Notes: generated by a model from the letters alone, not told the origin. A stretch of 64,000 nt of DNA from Fidelibacterota bacterium (GCA_947475295.1 CANJLF010000003.1:115835-179834), one strand, 5' to 3'. Numbered from the stretch's first letter, positions 11,904 to 20,774 are shown. A program made the numbers and translations.

Positions 11904-11951
11904 CGGCGGCGGTAAACTCCCCCTCAAAGGTTTTGCCGCCGCCGTTTTTTT
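11904..11951 (+). terminator. Second rho-independent terminator with C-rich loop
   Basis: Bases 11904-11916 pair with 11932-11944 (GC-rich, one G-T pair), the loop reads CTCCCCCTCAAAGGT, and seven T follow (11945-11951). Same orientation and design as the hairpin 74 bases upstream. Confidence 0.7.
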
Positions 11952-11963
11952 CGCGCGACAGAG

Positions 11964-12602
11964 TCAGTCCAATGGCTCGATCTTGCCGCCACCGGCAATT
12001 GTTTTGACGATGTGCGGCGTGCCTTTATAGGCAACACGACCTGCGCCGATTACCGTAACTGTCAGGGCCTTGGCTGGGTTCACCAGCGCTTCGCCCGCGC
12101 CTATGGTCGAGATCACAGCGGTATCGACGGCAAGATTTTCAAGACTTGCCTTGTTGGCGCCAGTCATAGCGAGCGTGAGGATGTCCGCATGACCTTCCGC
12201 GGTCATTTCAGTGGCACCCGTAAGCGAGAACGTAACGTCTCCGCCGTCGAGACCTTTCACACGAACGCGCGCCGCTCCGGCTATCGAGACCCCTGCCAGA
12301 TGCGACAGTTCGATGCGTACCCGATAGCGCTCGGGGCCACCGAAGCCGAACATCCACCAATGCGTTTCACGTGTGATGTACAGCGTGTCGTCGCGCACCT
12401 CGGTCTTGATATCGCTTAAGTCCTGGTCCTCACTGTCCAGCGTCACCGACTGCGGCTTTCCGGCGGCGATCTCGATGTCGCCGGCGTCGGAAAAGGACAC
12501 CGATTGGAACGGCGCGACATCTCGCCTCGAAGTCTCCGCGCGCGCCTCAAAACAAAGCAAAGCCAGCGTCAGGGCTGGAATGAAATACCGAAGGTTAGTC
12601 AT
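11964..12602 (-). CDS. Exported GIN-domain (DUF2807) protein
   Basis: From ATG 12602 the product is 212 residues: a signal peptide (TNLRYFIPALTLALLCF ending ARA) followed by a repetitive beta-structure typical of the putative auto-transporter adhesin head GIN domain (DUF2807): VAPFQSVSFSDAGDIEIAAGK, VRIELSHLAGVSIAGAARVRV, FSLTGATEMTAEG, TLAMTGANKASLENL, and ending VIGAGRVAYKGTPHIVKTIAGGG. The repeated hydrophobic-G-A-G pattern fits a right-handed beta-helix. The start at 12602 is preferred over an in-frame one at 12644 because GGGAG sits just upstream and the signal peptide then begins properly. Role unknown; likely periplasmic or surface. Confidence 0.8.
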   Translation of the reverse strand: MTNLRYFIPALTLALLCFEARAETSRRDVAPFQSVSFSDAGDIEIAAGKPQSVTLDSEDQDLSDIKTEVRDDTLYITRETHWWMFGFGGPERYRVRIELSHLAGVSIAGAARVRVKGLDGGDVTFSLTGATEMTAEGHADILTLAMTGANKASLENLAVDTAVISTIGAGEALVNPAKALTVTVIGAGRVAYKGTPHIVKTIAGGGKIEPLD

Positions 12603-12742
12603 GGCGGAACTCCCGACAGGGTGGGCCAATCCACCATAATGCACGCGCCGTGCCAGCGTCTAACCCATTGAAATAGCGCGATTCCGTTTTAGGGAAGTCG
12701 CACGAAACGCCAAATGATGCGAATTATCGCGAACTCTGCGGC

Positions 12743-15037
12743 TTAGGAGCTTGGCTCAACAAAGCTGTCGAGGACCTTCTTGCGGCCGGCCTTGTCGAAG
12801 GCGATGGCCAGCTTGGAGCCGTCGATCTCCTCCACTAGGCCGTAGCCGAATTTTTCATGGAAGACGCGGTCGCCGATCTTGAATCCGTGTTCCGACTTGC
12901 CGTGGGACTTCACTTGCCATTCATCGGCCTCGACCATGCGCACCGGCTTGCGGAAACCCGCGCCCGAACGCGCGCCGCTTTCCGATAGCCCGCCCCAGCT
13001 CCGGCCGGCTCCGCCGCCGCCATAAAGTCCGGCGTCGGCCTCCTGCTCCACTTTGTCCTTGGGCAGCTCGTCGATGAAGCGCGAGGGAATACTCGACTGC
13101 CACTGGTTGTAAACGCGCCGGTTGGCGGCGAAGGACACATGCACACGTTTACGCGCCCGCGTCAGCCCGACGTAAGCCAAGCGGCGCTCCTCTTCCAAAG
13201 CCTTCTGGCCGTTCTCTTCGAGCGAACGGCGGCTGGGGAAAATGTCTTCCTCCCAGCCCGGCAGGAATATGCTGTCGAACTCCAGGCCTTTGGCCGCGTG
13301 AAGCGTCATGAGGGTGACGCTGTCCTGGCCGGCGGCGGCGTCGTTCTCCATCACGAGACTGACGTGATCGAGGAAGCCCGCGAGATTTTCCCACTCCTCC
13401 AGCCCGGAGACAAATTCGCGCAAGTTATCGAGACGGCCCGGCGCTTCGGGTGATTTATCCGTCTGCCACATCAGCGTATAGCCCGACTCATCTAGAACCT
13501 GCGCCGCCAGGTCCGCCGGACCCAGCGTGTCCTTCAAGCTGCGCCAACGCTCAAAGTCGGCCGCAAGCGCCTTGAGTGCGTTGCGCGCCGCTGGCCTCAG
13601 CTCGTCGGTCTCGACCATGCGTAAGGCCGCTTCCACCAGTGGGATGTTCAGCTTGCGCGCCAACTGGTGAACCTTTTGGATCGTCGTTTCGCCGAGGCCG
13701 CGCTTGGGCTTGTTGGCAATGCGCTCGAAAGCCAAGTCATCGTCGGGCTGGTGGATCAGGCGCAAGTAGGCAACCGCATCGCGGATTTCCATGCGCTCGT
13801 AGAAGCGCGGACCGCCAACGACTTTATAAGGCACGCCGGTGGTGATGAGGCGTTCTTCGAACTCCAGCATCTGAAATCCCGCACGCACCAAAATGGCGAT
13901 CTCGGGCAACTTGTGACCGCCGCGCTGCAAGGCTTCGATCTCGTCGACCACCCAGCGCGCCTCCTCGGCGCCGTCCCAGACGCCGCGCACTTTCACCGGC
14001 AGGCCTGGATCCACGTCGCCGGCATGGCCGGTACGCAGGGTTTTCCCCAGGCGGTCGGCGTTGTGAGCAATGAGATGGGAGGCCGCCGCAAGGATGGTCG
14101 GCGTTGAGCGATAGTTGCGCTCCAAGCGGATCACCTTGGCGTCGGGGAAATCCTTCTCGAAGCGCAGGATGTTGCCGACCTCGGCGCCGCGCCAGGAATA
14201 GATCGACTGGTCATCGTCGCCGACGCAGCAGAGGTTCCGGTGGGTTTGCGTGAGCAGTCGGAGCCACAGATACTGCGCGACGTTAGCGTCCTGATACTCG
14301 TCCACCATGACATAGCGGAACTGTTCCTGATATTGCTTCAGCACATCGGGCTGGTCGTGGAAGATGGTCAGGCAGTGCAGCAGCAGATCGCCGAAGTCGG
14401 CGGCGTTCAGCGTCTTTAATCGTTCTTGGTAAGCGCGATACAGCGCCAGCGCCCGGCCGGCGGCATAATCGGTGCCCTGCGCCTGGCCGACTTTATCGGG
14501 CGTGAGTCCCCGGTCTTTCCAGCGCTGGATGACGCCCATGAGTCCTTGCGCCGGCCATTTCTTGGAATCGATGTCGTCGGCTTCCATAAGCTGCTTCAGC
14601 AGCCGCATCTGATCATCGGCATCGAGGATGGTGAAGTTGGAGCGCAAACCCACGGCTTCACCGTAACGCCGCAGCATCCGCACACCCAGCGCATGGAAGG
14701 TGCCGAGCCAGACCGCCTCGGCGGCGGGGCCCACGAGATTGCCGACGCGCTCGCGCATTTCGCGCGCGGCGCGATTGGTGAAGGTGACAGCGAGAATCTG
14801 CCAGGGCTTTGCCATACGCTGCGCGAGGATGTAGCCGAGACGCGTGGTCAGCACGCGGGTCTTGCCGGTGCCCGCACCGGACAGCACCAGCACCGGGCCT
14901 TCGGTGGCCAGCACGGCTTCCTTCTGCTCGGGATTCAGCTTGTCCAGCCAAACAGGTGGAGGGGGCGGAACCGCAGGCACATGTGGCTGCGCGGGCTCGA
15001 AAGGAATGTCGTCGTTGAGTTCGAAAGGGTCGGACAT
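12743..15037 (-). CDS. uvrD: ATP-dependent DNA helicase UvrD/PcrA
   Basis: A 764-residue SF1A 3'-5' helicase used in nucleotide-excision and mismatch repair. Motifs in order: Q motif LNPEQKEAVLAT, Walker A SGAGTGKT at about 53-60, Ia VTFTNRAAREMRERV, II VDEYQDAN, III QSIYSWRGAEVGN, IV LERNYRST, V TLHAAKGLEFD, VI AYVGLTRAR. The last ~55 residues (FKIGDRVFHEKFGYGLVEEI) match the Tudor-like C-terminal domain of PcrA/UvrD that contacts RNA polymerase. An N-terminal Pro-rich segment precedes the helicase core. Intact, and separated by a palindromic repeat from metF upstream. Confidence 0.95.
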   Translation of the reverse strand: MSDPFELNDDIPFEPAQPHVPAVPPPPPVWLDKLNPEQKEAVLATEGPVLVLSGAGTGKTRVLTTRLGYILAQRMAKPWQILAVTFTNRAAREMRERVGNLVGPAAEAVWLGTFHALGVRMLRRYGEAVGLRSNFTILDADDQMRLLKQLMEADDIDSKKWPAQGLMGVIQRWKDRGLTPDKVGQAQGTDYAAGRALALYRAYQERLKTLNAADFGDLLLHCLTIFHDQPDVLKQYQEQFRYVMVDEYQDANVAQYLWLRLLTQTHRNLCCVGDDDQSIYSWRGAEVGNILRFEKDFPDAKVIRLERNYRSTPTILAAASHLIAHNADRLGKTLRTGHAGDVDPGLPVKVRGVWDGAEEARWVVDEIEALQRGGHKLPEIAILVRAGFQMLEFEERLITTGVPYKVVGGPRFYERMEIRDAVAYLRLIHQPDDDLAFERIANKPKRGLGETTIQKVHQLARKLNIPLVEAALRMVETDELRPAARNALKALAADFERWRSLKDTLGPADLAAQVLDESGYTLMWQTDKSPEAPGRLDNLREFVSGLEEWENLAGFLDHVSLVMENDAAAGQDSVTLMTLHAAKGLEFDSIFLPGWEEDIFPSRRSLEENGQKALEEERRLAYVGLTRARKRVHVSFAANRRVYNQWQSSIPSRFIDELPKDKVEQEADAGLYGGGGAGRSWGGLSESGARSGAGFRKPVRMVEADEWQVKSHGKSEHGFKIGDRVFHEKFGYGLVEEIDGSKLAIAFDKAGRKKVLDSFVEPSS

Positions 15038-15060
15038 AAAACGTATTCAACTCACAAAGC

Positions 15061-15169
15061 CCCTCCCCCCTGCGGGGAGGGGTTGGGGTGGGGTGCGTCC
15101 AGCGCCGCGCCAAACCCCCACCCGGCTCGCAATGCTCGCCGACTTCTCCGCGAGGGGGAGGTAAATTTA
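15061..15169. repeat. Palindromic intergenic repeat element between metF and uvrD
   Basis: CCCCTCCCCcctgcGGGGAGGGG forms a hairpin on the left, then TTGGGGTGGGG on one side faces CCAAACCCCCACCC on the other, and the right end is CTCCGCGAGGGGGAGGTAAATTTA. The outer parts are complementary (CTCCCCC with GGGGGAG), so the ~110 bases can fold as one long stem with side hairpins. Its right end recurs after ligA (5546-5570) and here abuts and includes the metF stop codon. It resembles the REP/MITE-like elements common in high-GC alphaproteobacteria. Confidence 0.6.
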
Positions 15170-16069
15170 GTTTTTCGGCCGGATGCCCAGGATATGACAA
15201 ATAGCGTAGGTCAAATCAGCGCGGTTGAGGGTGTAGAAGTGGAAATCCTTCACGCCCTCGCGCACCAAGGTGCGCACCTGTTCGGCGACCGCTGTCGCGG
15301 CCACCAGCTTGCGCGTTTCCACGTCGTCCTCAAGCCCTGCGAACAAATCGAACATGCGTTGCGGCACCTTCGAGCCCATCTTGATGCAGGACTTCAGCGT
15401 TGCGGTGTTGGTGGCAACGATAATGCCCGGCACCAGCGGCACGCCCAACCCTTTCGTCTGATCGCGGAACTTCAGAAAGACATCGGGATCGAAAAATGAT
15501 TGCGTAATCGCGCGCGTCGCCCCGGCGCCAACTTTGCGCTTCAGGTTCTCAAGATCGTCTTTGGGGCTTTTCGCCTCGGGGTGGACTTCGGGATAGGCGG
15601 CGACGCTGATTTCAAAGTCCGCGACCTTCTTCAAGCCTTCGATCAATTCCGCGGCATAAGGATAACCGCCGGGATGAGGTATGTATTTGTTCATGCCTTC
15701 CGGCGGATCGCCCCGCAAAGCCACGATATGCCTGATACCGGAGTCCCAATAATGCTTGGCGACCGCATCAATCTCGGCCCGAGTTGCGCCGACGCAGGTC
15801 AAATGAGCCGCCGCCGCCAGGCCCTTTTCCTTCTGAATCCGGGTGACGGTTTCATGGGTGCGCTCGCGCGTGGACCCGCCCGCGCCATAAGTTACCGACA
15901 CGAAGGATGGATTCAGGGGCGCCAAGCGTTCAATAGACGCCCAGAGCTGCTCGTGCATTTTGTCGGTTTTGGGCGGGAAAAATTCAAAGGAAACCCGAAT
16001 GTCCGAAGGGACGCTTCCGGCACCTTGAAGATCCGCCGCGCCGCGCTTAGCTAAAGTCTCCACGCCCAC
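15167..16069 (-). CDS. metF: Methylenetetrahydrofolate reductase
   Basis: MetF reduces 5,10-methylene-THF to 5-methyl-THF for methionine synthesis, using FAD. The 300-residue TIM-barrel shows VSFEFFPPKTDKM, the Glu of EFFPP being catalytic, FVSVTYGAGGSTRERT, HLTCVGATRAEIDA, HIVALRGDPPEG and GATRAITQSFFD with FAD-contacting residues. The start used is GTG at 16069; the protein proper begins near residue 23, so a slightly later start is possible. Two exact 13-base direct repeats sit immediately upstream. The stop codon lies within the end of a palindromic repeat element. Confidence 0.94.
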   Translation of the reverse strand: MGVETLAKRGAADLQGAGSVPSDIRVSFEFFPPKTDKMHEQLWASIERLAPLNPSFVSVTYGAGGSTRERTHETVTRIQKEKGLAAAAHLTCVGATRAEIDAVAKHYWDSGIRHIVALRGDPPEGMNKYIPHPGGYPYAAELIEGLKKVADFEISVAAYPEVHPEAKSPKDDLENLKRKVGAGATRAITQSFFDPDVFLKFRDQTKGLGVPLVPGIIVATNTATLKSCIKMGSKVPQRMFDLFAGLEDDVETRKLVAATAVAEQVRTLVREGVKDFHFYTLNRADLTYAICHILGIRPKN

Positions 16070-16076
16070 ACTCTTT

Positions 16077-16102
16077 CAATCGTTACTGGCAATCGTTACT
16101 GG
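16077..16102 (-). promoter_or_regulatory. Tandem 13-bp direct repeat before metF
   Basis: CAATCGTTACTGG occurs twice head-to-tail (16077-16089 and 16090-16102), 7 bases upstream of the metF start codon. It could be a pair of regulator half-sites in the leader or a simple local duplication; no known methionine regulator site is recognised. Confidence 0.35.
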
Positions 16103-16201
16103 TTTATTACGCCGCCATATGCTACCCACGCTCGGCTCGGGAGGCGGCGTAACGTGATACAAAATAGGGTTATTTCTGCTGCTTTGTAAGGTAGTCGCCC
16201 C

Positions 16202-16969
16202 GTGAGAAAAAGACATAAAACAATAGCCCACTTTATCGGGGCCTGCATGCTTATGGCGTCTTTGAGCGCCTGCGCCACTAAGCCTCCGGCCACTAACGCC
16301 ATGGCGCTGGCGGCCTATGAAGAAGCCGACGATCCGCTGGAGCCCATGAACCGGGCCATGTTCACGGTCGATGCCAGCCTCGACAAGGTGCTGGTCCGCC
16401 CAGTCATCCAGGGCTACCGACTGATCGTGCCCCGGCAGGGCCGCAAGGGCATCTACAACTTCGTCAATAACCTGCGCTCGCCGGTCACGCTCGCCAACGA
16501 CATCCTGCAGGGCGAATTCACCCGCGCCGGGATCACTTTGGGCCGTGCGGTCGTTAACACCGGTATGGGCTTTTTCGGATTCTTCGACGTCGGCCAGAAG
16601 CTGGGCCTGGATAGACACACCGAGGACTTCGGCCAGACGCTGGGCGTCTGGGGCGTCCCGGAAGGCCCGTTTGTCTATGTGCCCTTTCTCGGGCCCTCTT
16701 CGGTGCGCGACGGGGCGGGAACGGCCGTGGACGCCTTCCTGATCGATCCCCTCACTTGGTACAGCCGCGGCGACGGCGCTATGGGCTGGGTGCAATGGGC
16801 CTATTTCGGCACCACCTATGTCTCGGCCAAGGACGTCTTCATGGACCCGCTAGACGAGTTAAAAAAGTCGTCACTCGACTATTACGCGGCCCTGCGATCC
16901 TCTTACCGCCAGATTCGCGCCGCCGAAATCCGCAACGGCGCGCCGCCGCCCCTGGAAGACTTCGAATAG
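16202..16969 (+). CDS. mlaA: MlaA (VacJ) family outer-membrane lipoprotein
   Basis: MlaA sits in the outer membrane and takes misplaced phospholipids out of the outer leaflet, passing them to MlaC. The 255-residue product has a basic start, a hydrophobic stretch and lipobox SAC near residue 23. The family signature follows: DDPLEPMNRAMFTVD, VNNLRSPVTLANDILQGEF, RAVVNTGMGFFGFFDVG, EDFGQTLGVWGVPEGPFVYVPFLGP, and VDAFLIDPLTW. Start is GTG at 16202. mlaC follows after 79 bases on the same strand, supporting a common pathway. MlaFEDB are not in this window. Confidence 0.94.
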   Translation: MRKRHKTIAHFIGACMLMASLSACATKPPATNAMALAAYEEADDPLEPMNRAMFTVDASLDKVLVRPVIQGYRLIVPRQGRKGIYNFVNNLRSPVTLANDILQGEFTRAGITLGRAVVNTGMGFFGFFDVGQKLGLDRHTEDFGQTLGVWGVPEGPFVYVPFLGPSSVRDGAGTAVDAFLIDPLTWYSRGDGAMGWVQWAYFGTTYVSAKDVFMDPLDELKKSSLDYYAALRSSYRQIRAAEIRNGAPPPLEDFE

Positions 16970-17048
16970 GAGCCAATAAAGCCGCAATCCCGCCCCACCT
17001 CAGATCTAGGCTTTGCATAGAAGACCCCAACCCTCATAAGGCTGTTTC

Positions 17049-17687
17049 ATGTTCCTTCGCGCCGCTTCCTCTTTTGTGACTTTGTGTCTTATCGCCGTTC
17101 TAGCCTTGGCAAGCCCGGCCCCCGCCTTTGCTCAAGAGGCCAAGAGCGACGCCGCCATCTTCGTCGGCAACTTCTCCCAGCATGGCATCAACGACATCCT
17201 GGCCGCGACGATCCCCGATGCCGAGAAAGCGCAGCGCTTCCGCGACATGTTCAAGACGTACTTCGACCTGCCGGGTATCGGCCGCTTTGTCCTAACACGC
17301 TATTGGAAGGCCGCCACCCCGGCCGAACAGGAAAAGTTCACGACGCTATTCGAGGACGTCGTGGTTTACACCTGGGCGCGCCGCTTCTCCGAGTACAACG
17401 GCCAGACCTTGAAGGTTACAAACCAGCAGCCCGACGGCGCTGATGGCACTCTTGTGAAAACCACCATCTCCGGTAAAGACGCCAACTACAGCTTCGGCGT
17501 CGACTGGCGCCTGCGCAAGCGGCCTGAAGGCTTCAAGGTGCTGGACATCGTCATCGAAGGCGTCAGCATGGCGATCACCTATCGCCAGGACTATTCCACG
17601 GTCATCGCCCAAACCGGCAGCTTCGCCGGGCTACTGGGCCAGATGGAAAAACAGGCCGCTGACCTCAAAGCGCAGCAGAAAAGCTAG
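17049..17687 (+). CDS. mlaC: MlaC/Ttg2D-family periplasmic phospholipid-binding protein
   Basis: The 212-residue protein starts with a cleavable signal peptide (to about AFAQ, residue 29) and continues as a MlaC fold: FVGNFSQHGINDILA, FRDMFKTYFDLPGIGRFVLTRYWKAATPAEQEKF and FEDVVVYTWARRFSEYNGQTLKV, with GVSMAITYRQDYSTVI near the C-terminus. MlaC ferries phospholipid between MlaA in the outer membrane and the inner-membrane MlaFEDB transporter. It is placed directly after mlaA, as in many alphaproteobacteria. Confidence 0.92.
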   Translation: MFLRAASSFVTLCLIAVLALASPAPAFAQEAKSDAAIFVGNFSQHGINDILAATIPDAEKAQRFRDMFKTYFDLPGIGRFVLTRYWKAATPAEQEKFTTLFEDVVVYTWARRFSEYNGQTLKVTNQQPDGADGTLVKTTISGKDANYSFGVDWRLRKRPEGFKVLDIVIEGVSMAITYRQDYSTVIAQTGSFAGLLGQMEKQAADLKAQQKS

Positions 17688-17741
17688 GCTTAAGCGGCGA
17701 CGCGATCCGGGGGAACGCGGTGTTATAAGTTGGGGGGCCAC

Positions 17742-18662
17742 ATGACATCAGAGAGGACGTCCGTCGCATTGCTGGGAATCGGCCTCATGGGCACGCATAT
17801 GGGTGCGCGCCTGATGGCCGCCGGCTTTCCGCTCACCGTCTGGAACCGCAGCGCCGGTAAGACTGACGCTCTGGCCGCCAAGGGCGCACGCGTCGCCGCT
17901 ACGCCCGCCGAGGCTGTGCGCGGCGCCGACGTCGTCATCACCATGCTGTTCGACGGCAACGCCGTCACCAAGGTGCTGATCGACAGCGGCGCCATCGCCA
18001 ATATCAAGTCCGGCGCGCTGTTCATCGACATGAGTTCCATCACGCCCGCCGTGGCCCGCGACCATGCAACCAAGCTGGCGGCGAAGAACGTGGCCTATCT
18101 CGATGCGCCGGTCTCGGGCGGTACCAAAGGCGCGGAAGCCGGAACGCTCGCCATCATGGCGGGTGGCGAGCTTGCGACCTTCGAACGCGCGCGTCCCGTC
18201 TTTGAAGCCATGGGCCGCCCCACGCTGGTGGGGCCAGTAGGTACGGGGCAAGTCGCCAAGCTCGCCAACCAGGCCATTGTCGCGGTGACAATTGGCGCTG
18301 TGGCCGAGGCGTTGCTGCTGGCCGCCAGTGCCGGCGCCGATCCGGCCAAAGTGCGCGAGGCCCTAAGCGGTGGTTTTGCCGACAGCCCGATCATGAAACA
18401 GCACGGCCAACGTATGCTGGATCGGACGTGGTTGCCCGGCGCTCAAGTGAAGATGCACGTCAAAGATCTGCGCGCGATTTTGTCGGCTGCGGACTCCGCC
18501 GGCCTGGAACTGCCCATCGCCGAAACCGTCGCCGCCCTGTTCGAAGACCTGGCCGCCGCGGGCTACGAGAAATGCGATCACAGCGCGCTGCTGCTGGAGC
18601 TGGAACGCCTCAACCCGGGCAAACGCATGGGCGATAAGCCCGATACGTTACCTCCCAAGTGA
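17742..18662 (+). CDS. NAD(P)-dependent beta-hydroxyacid dehydrogenase (3-hydroxyisobutyrate dehydrogenase family)
   Basis: Starting at ATG 17742 (GGGGGG at 17732-17737 is the ribosome binding site) the protein has 306 residues. The N-terminal Rossmann fold has LLGIGLMGTHMG; DAPVSGGTKGAEAGTL is the substrate motif; GQVAKLANQ contains the catalytic Lys; the C-terminal helical domain follows. These match the beta-hydroxyacid dehydrogenase family (3-hydroxyisobutyrate, tartronate semialdehyde and glyoxylate/succinate-semialdehyde reductases). Substrate cannot be chosen from motifs alone and neighbours give no pathway. A TTG at 17730 is the alternative start. Confidence 0.85.
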   Translation: MTSERTSVALLGIGLMGTHMGARLMAAGFPLTVWNRSAGKTDALAAKGARVAATPAEAVRGADVVITMLFDGNAVTKVLIDSGAIANIKSGALFIDMSSITPAVARDHATKLAAKNVAYLDAPVSGGTKGAEAGTLAIMAGGELATFERARPVFEAMGRPTLVGPVGTGQVAKLANQAIVAVTIGAVAEALLLAASAGADPAKVREALSGGFADSPIMKQHGQRMLDRTWLPGAQVKMHVKDLRAILSAADSAGLELPIAETVAALFEDLAAAGYEKCDHSALLLELERLNPGKRMGDKPDTLPPK

Positions 18663-18732
18663 ACGACCCGCCCTGTTGCAACCTCACCATGAAAAGCGCA
18701 TCTTTAGCCCACCTGAGGCAGGGAGACAGCTT

Positions 18733-19094
18733 TTGAAAATCTTTTAGACGACGGCGCTTATTGCGACGGCTCTCGCGGTGGCGGTCCCGCTGCAGGCGGC
18801 CGAGCGGCAAATCATCACCTACAATGCCGATGGCCAACTGGTGCCGCCGGAGAATTACCGCGAGTGGGTGTTTCTCACTTCAAGCCTCGACCCCAATTAC
18901 AACGAGCCCGTTCCCGGCGCGCCGCCCAGCGACCATTCCATGCTCGACAACGTCTTTGTCGATCCCGCCGCTTATGAGGTGTTCGTCAAGACCGGTACCT
19001 GGCCCGACAAAACGGTCATGGTGAAAGAAAACCGCGACACCGCCTCTGCCGGTTCCATCAGCAAGAGCGGCAAGTACCAGACAGCCGTCGTGAG
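18733..19094 (+). pseudogene. Broken cytochrome P460 family gene
   Basis: A signal peptide followed by the N-terminal half of a cytochrome P460 can be read: AERQIITYNADGQLVPPENY, REWVFLTSSL, NVFVDPAAYEVFVKTGTWPD and SGSISKSGKYQT-like residues. Two lesions are visible. An in-frame amber codon lies at 18745-18747, the fifth codon from TTG 18733, which has a well-placed GGGAG; one change from CAG would explain it. The C-terminal half with the CxxCH heme site is missing: similarity ends where the convergent ettA gene ends. P460 proteins are periplasmic hydroxylamine- or NO-related c-type cytochromes. A short product from a downstream GTG (18778) would lack export and heme binding. Confidence 0.75.
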
Positions 19095-20774
19095 CTACCG
19101 CGAGATCGGCTTGTATTTGATCCGATGCGGCTCGACCGCGTCGGCGCCAAGGCGGCGCTTCTTGTCGGCTTCGTAGTCCTCGAAGTTGCCTTCGAACCAC
19201 TCCACGTGGCTGTCGCCTTCGAAGGACAGAATGTGGGTGGCGATGCGGTCCAGGAACCAGCGGTCGTGGCTGATGACCACGGCGCAGCCGGCGAATTCCA
19301 GCAGCGCCGCTTCCAGCGCGCGCAAGGTATCGACGTCCAAATCGTTCGTCGGTTCGTCGAGCAGCAGCACGTTGGCGCCGGTCTTCAGCATCTTGGCCAA
19401 ATGCACGCGGTTGCGTTCACCGCCCGAGAGCTGGCCGACGCGCTTTTGCTGGTCGGAGCCCTTGAAGTTGAAGCGGCCCACATAAGCGCGGCTGGGCACG
19501 TTGAACTTGCCCAGCTGGATTTCGTCGTTGCCGCCGGAGATTTCCTCCCACACCGTGGCGTCGGCGCGCAGCGTGTCGCGCGACTGGTCGACATAGCCCA
19601 GCTTCACGGTATCGCCGATGGTGATGGTGCCTTTGTCGGGCTTGTCCTGGCCGGTGATCATGCGGAACAGCGTCGTCTTGCCGGCGCCGTTGGGGCCGAT
19701 GACGCCGACGATGCCGCCGGGCGGCAGGCTGAAATCCAAATTCTCGATCAACAGGCGGTCGCCGTAACCTTTCGTAAGTCCGTCGGCCTTGATGACCGTG
19801 CCGCCGAGACGCGTGCTGGTCGGGATGATGATCTGCATAGCCTCGGGCGAGGCATCGGCGGCTTCGGCCACCAGGTTTTCGAAGGCCGCGACGCGGGCTT
19901 TGCTTTTGGTGCGCCGCGCGGCGGGGGTCTGCCTGATCCACTCCAATTCGCGGTCAATGGTGCGGGCGCGGCTTTCCTCTTCGCGCTCTTCCTGCAACAG
20001 ACGCTTCTTCTTTTGCTCCAGCCAGGAGGAGTAGTTGCCCTCGTAGGGAATGCCGCGGCCGTGATCGAGTTCGAGAATCCAGCCGGTGACATTGTCGAGG
20101 AAGTAGCGGTCGTGGGTGACGGCCACGACGGTGCCTTCGTATTCCTCCAGGAAGCGTTCCAGCCAAGCGACGGATTCCGCGTCTAGATGGTTGGTGGGTT
20201 CGTCGAGCAGCAGCATGTCAGGTCGCGACAGCAAGAGGCGGCACAGCGCCACGCGCCGGCGTTCGCCGCCCGAAAGCTTGGTGACCTCAGAGTCCGCCGG
20301 CGGACAGCGCAAGGCGTCCATGGCGATCTCGCAGGTCCGCTGCAGATCCCAGCCGTTGGCGGCGTCGATCTCCTCCTGCAGTGCGGCCTGCTCGGCGATA
20401 GTGGCGTTCATTTCGTCGTCGGTCAGCTCGGTAGCAAACTTGGCGCTGACTTCCTCGAAGCGGTCCAAGAGCGCTTTGACGCCGGCCACACCATCCATGA
20501 CGTTCTCGATGACGGTCTTCTTGGCGTCCAGTTCCGGTTCCTGGGCCAGATAGCCGACGCGCGCGCCCTCGGCCGCCCAGGCCTCGCCGTTAAAATCCTT
20601 GTCCATGCCGGCCATGATCTTGAGCAAGGTCGACTTGCCCGAGCCGTTGACGCCCAGAACGCCGATCTTGGCGCCCGGCAGGAAGGACAGGAAGATGTTC
20701 TTCAAGACCTCGCGCCCACCGGGGTAGGTCTTGTTGAGGCCCTTCATGACGTAGATGTACTGATAGCTGGCCAT
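19095..20774 (-). CDS. ettA: Energy-dependent translational throttle protein EttA (ABC-F)
   Basis: EttA is a soluble ABC-F ATPase that binds the ribosomal E site and gates entry into elongation according to ATP/ADP. The 559-residue protein has two ABC domains: Walker [13 protein letters not shown] and [12 protein letters not shown]; signatures [15 protein letters not shown] and [15 protein letters not shown]; Walker [12 protein letters not shown] and [11 protein letters not shown]. The arm insertion follows the first Walker A, and the charged linker has [15 protein letters not shown]. The C-terminus [20 protein letters not shown] is typical EttA. Length matches E. coli (555). Its end meets the truncated P460 gene from the opposite side. 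Confidence 0.96.
   Translation of the reverse strand: MASYQYIYVMKGLNKTYPGGREVLKNIFLSFLPGAKIGVLGVNGSGKSTLLKIMAGMDKDFNGEAWAAEGARVGYLAQEPELDAKKTVIENVMDGVAGVKALLDRFEEVSAKFATELTDDEMNATIAEQAALQEEIDAANGWDLQRTCEIAMDALRCPPADSEVTKLSGGERRRVALCRLLLSRPDMLLLDEPTNHLDAESVAWLERFLEEYEGTVVAVTHDRYFLDNVTGWILELDHGRGIPYEGNYSSWLEQKKKRLLQEEREEESRARTIDRELEWIRQTPAARRTKSKARVAAFENLVAEAADASPEAMQIIIPTSTRLGGTVIKADGLTKGYGDRLLIENLDFSLPPGGIVGVIGPNGAGKTTLFRMITGQDKPDKGTITIGDTVKLGYVDQSRDTLRADATVWEEISGGNDEIQLGKFNVPSRAYVGRFNFKGSDQQKRVGQLSGGERNRVHLAKMLKTGANVLLLDEPTNDLDVDTLRALEAALLEFAGCAVVISHDRWFLDRIATHILSFEGDSHVEWFEGNFEDYEADKKRRLGADAVEPHRIKYKPISR

Larger units (their letters stand above)
11493..11951 (+). ncRNA. Candidate plus-strand small RNA locus, 5' end unknown
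   Basis: This gap between prmA and the GIN-domain gene, both minus-strand, contains no convincing protein gene and is visibly AT-richer than its flanks between about 11500 and 11760. Two intrinsic-terminator-like hairpins (11780-11830 and 11904-11951) both have their T-runs on the plus strand, although no plus-strand gene lies upstream. Each has a pyrimidine-rich loop: CCTCC twice in the first, CTCCCCCTC in the second. Such loops could pair with Shine-Dalgarno sequences, as in the CCUCCUCCC hairpin loops of alphaproteobacterial Cuckoo/CcsR RNAs. Existence of the RNA is inference. Confidence 0.35.
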
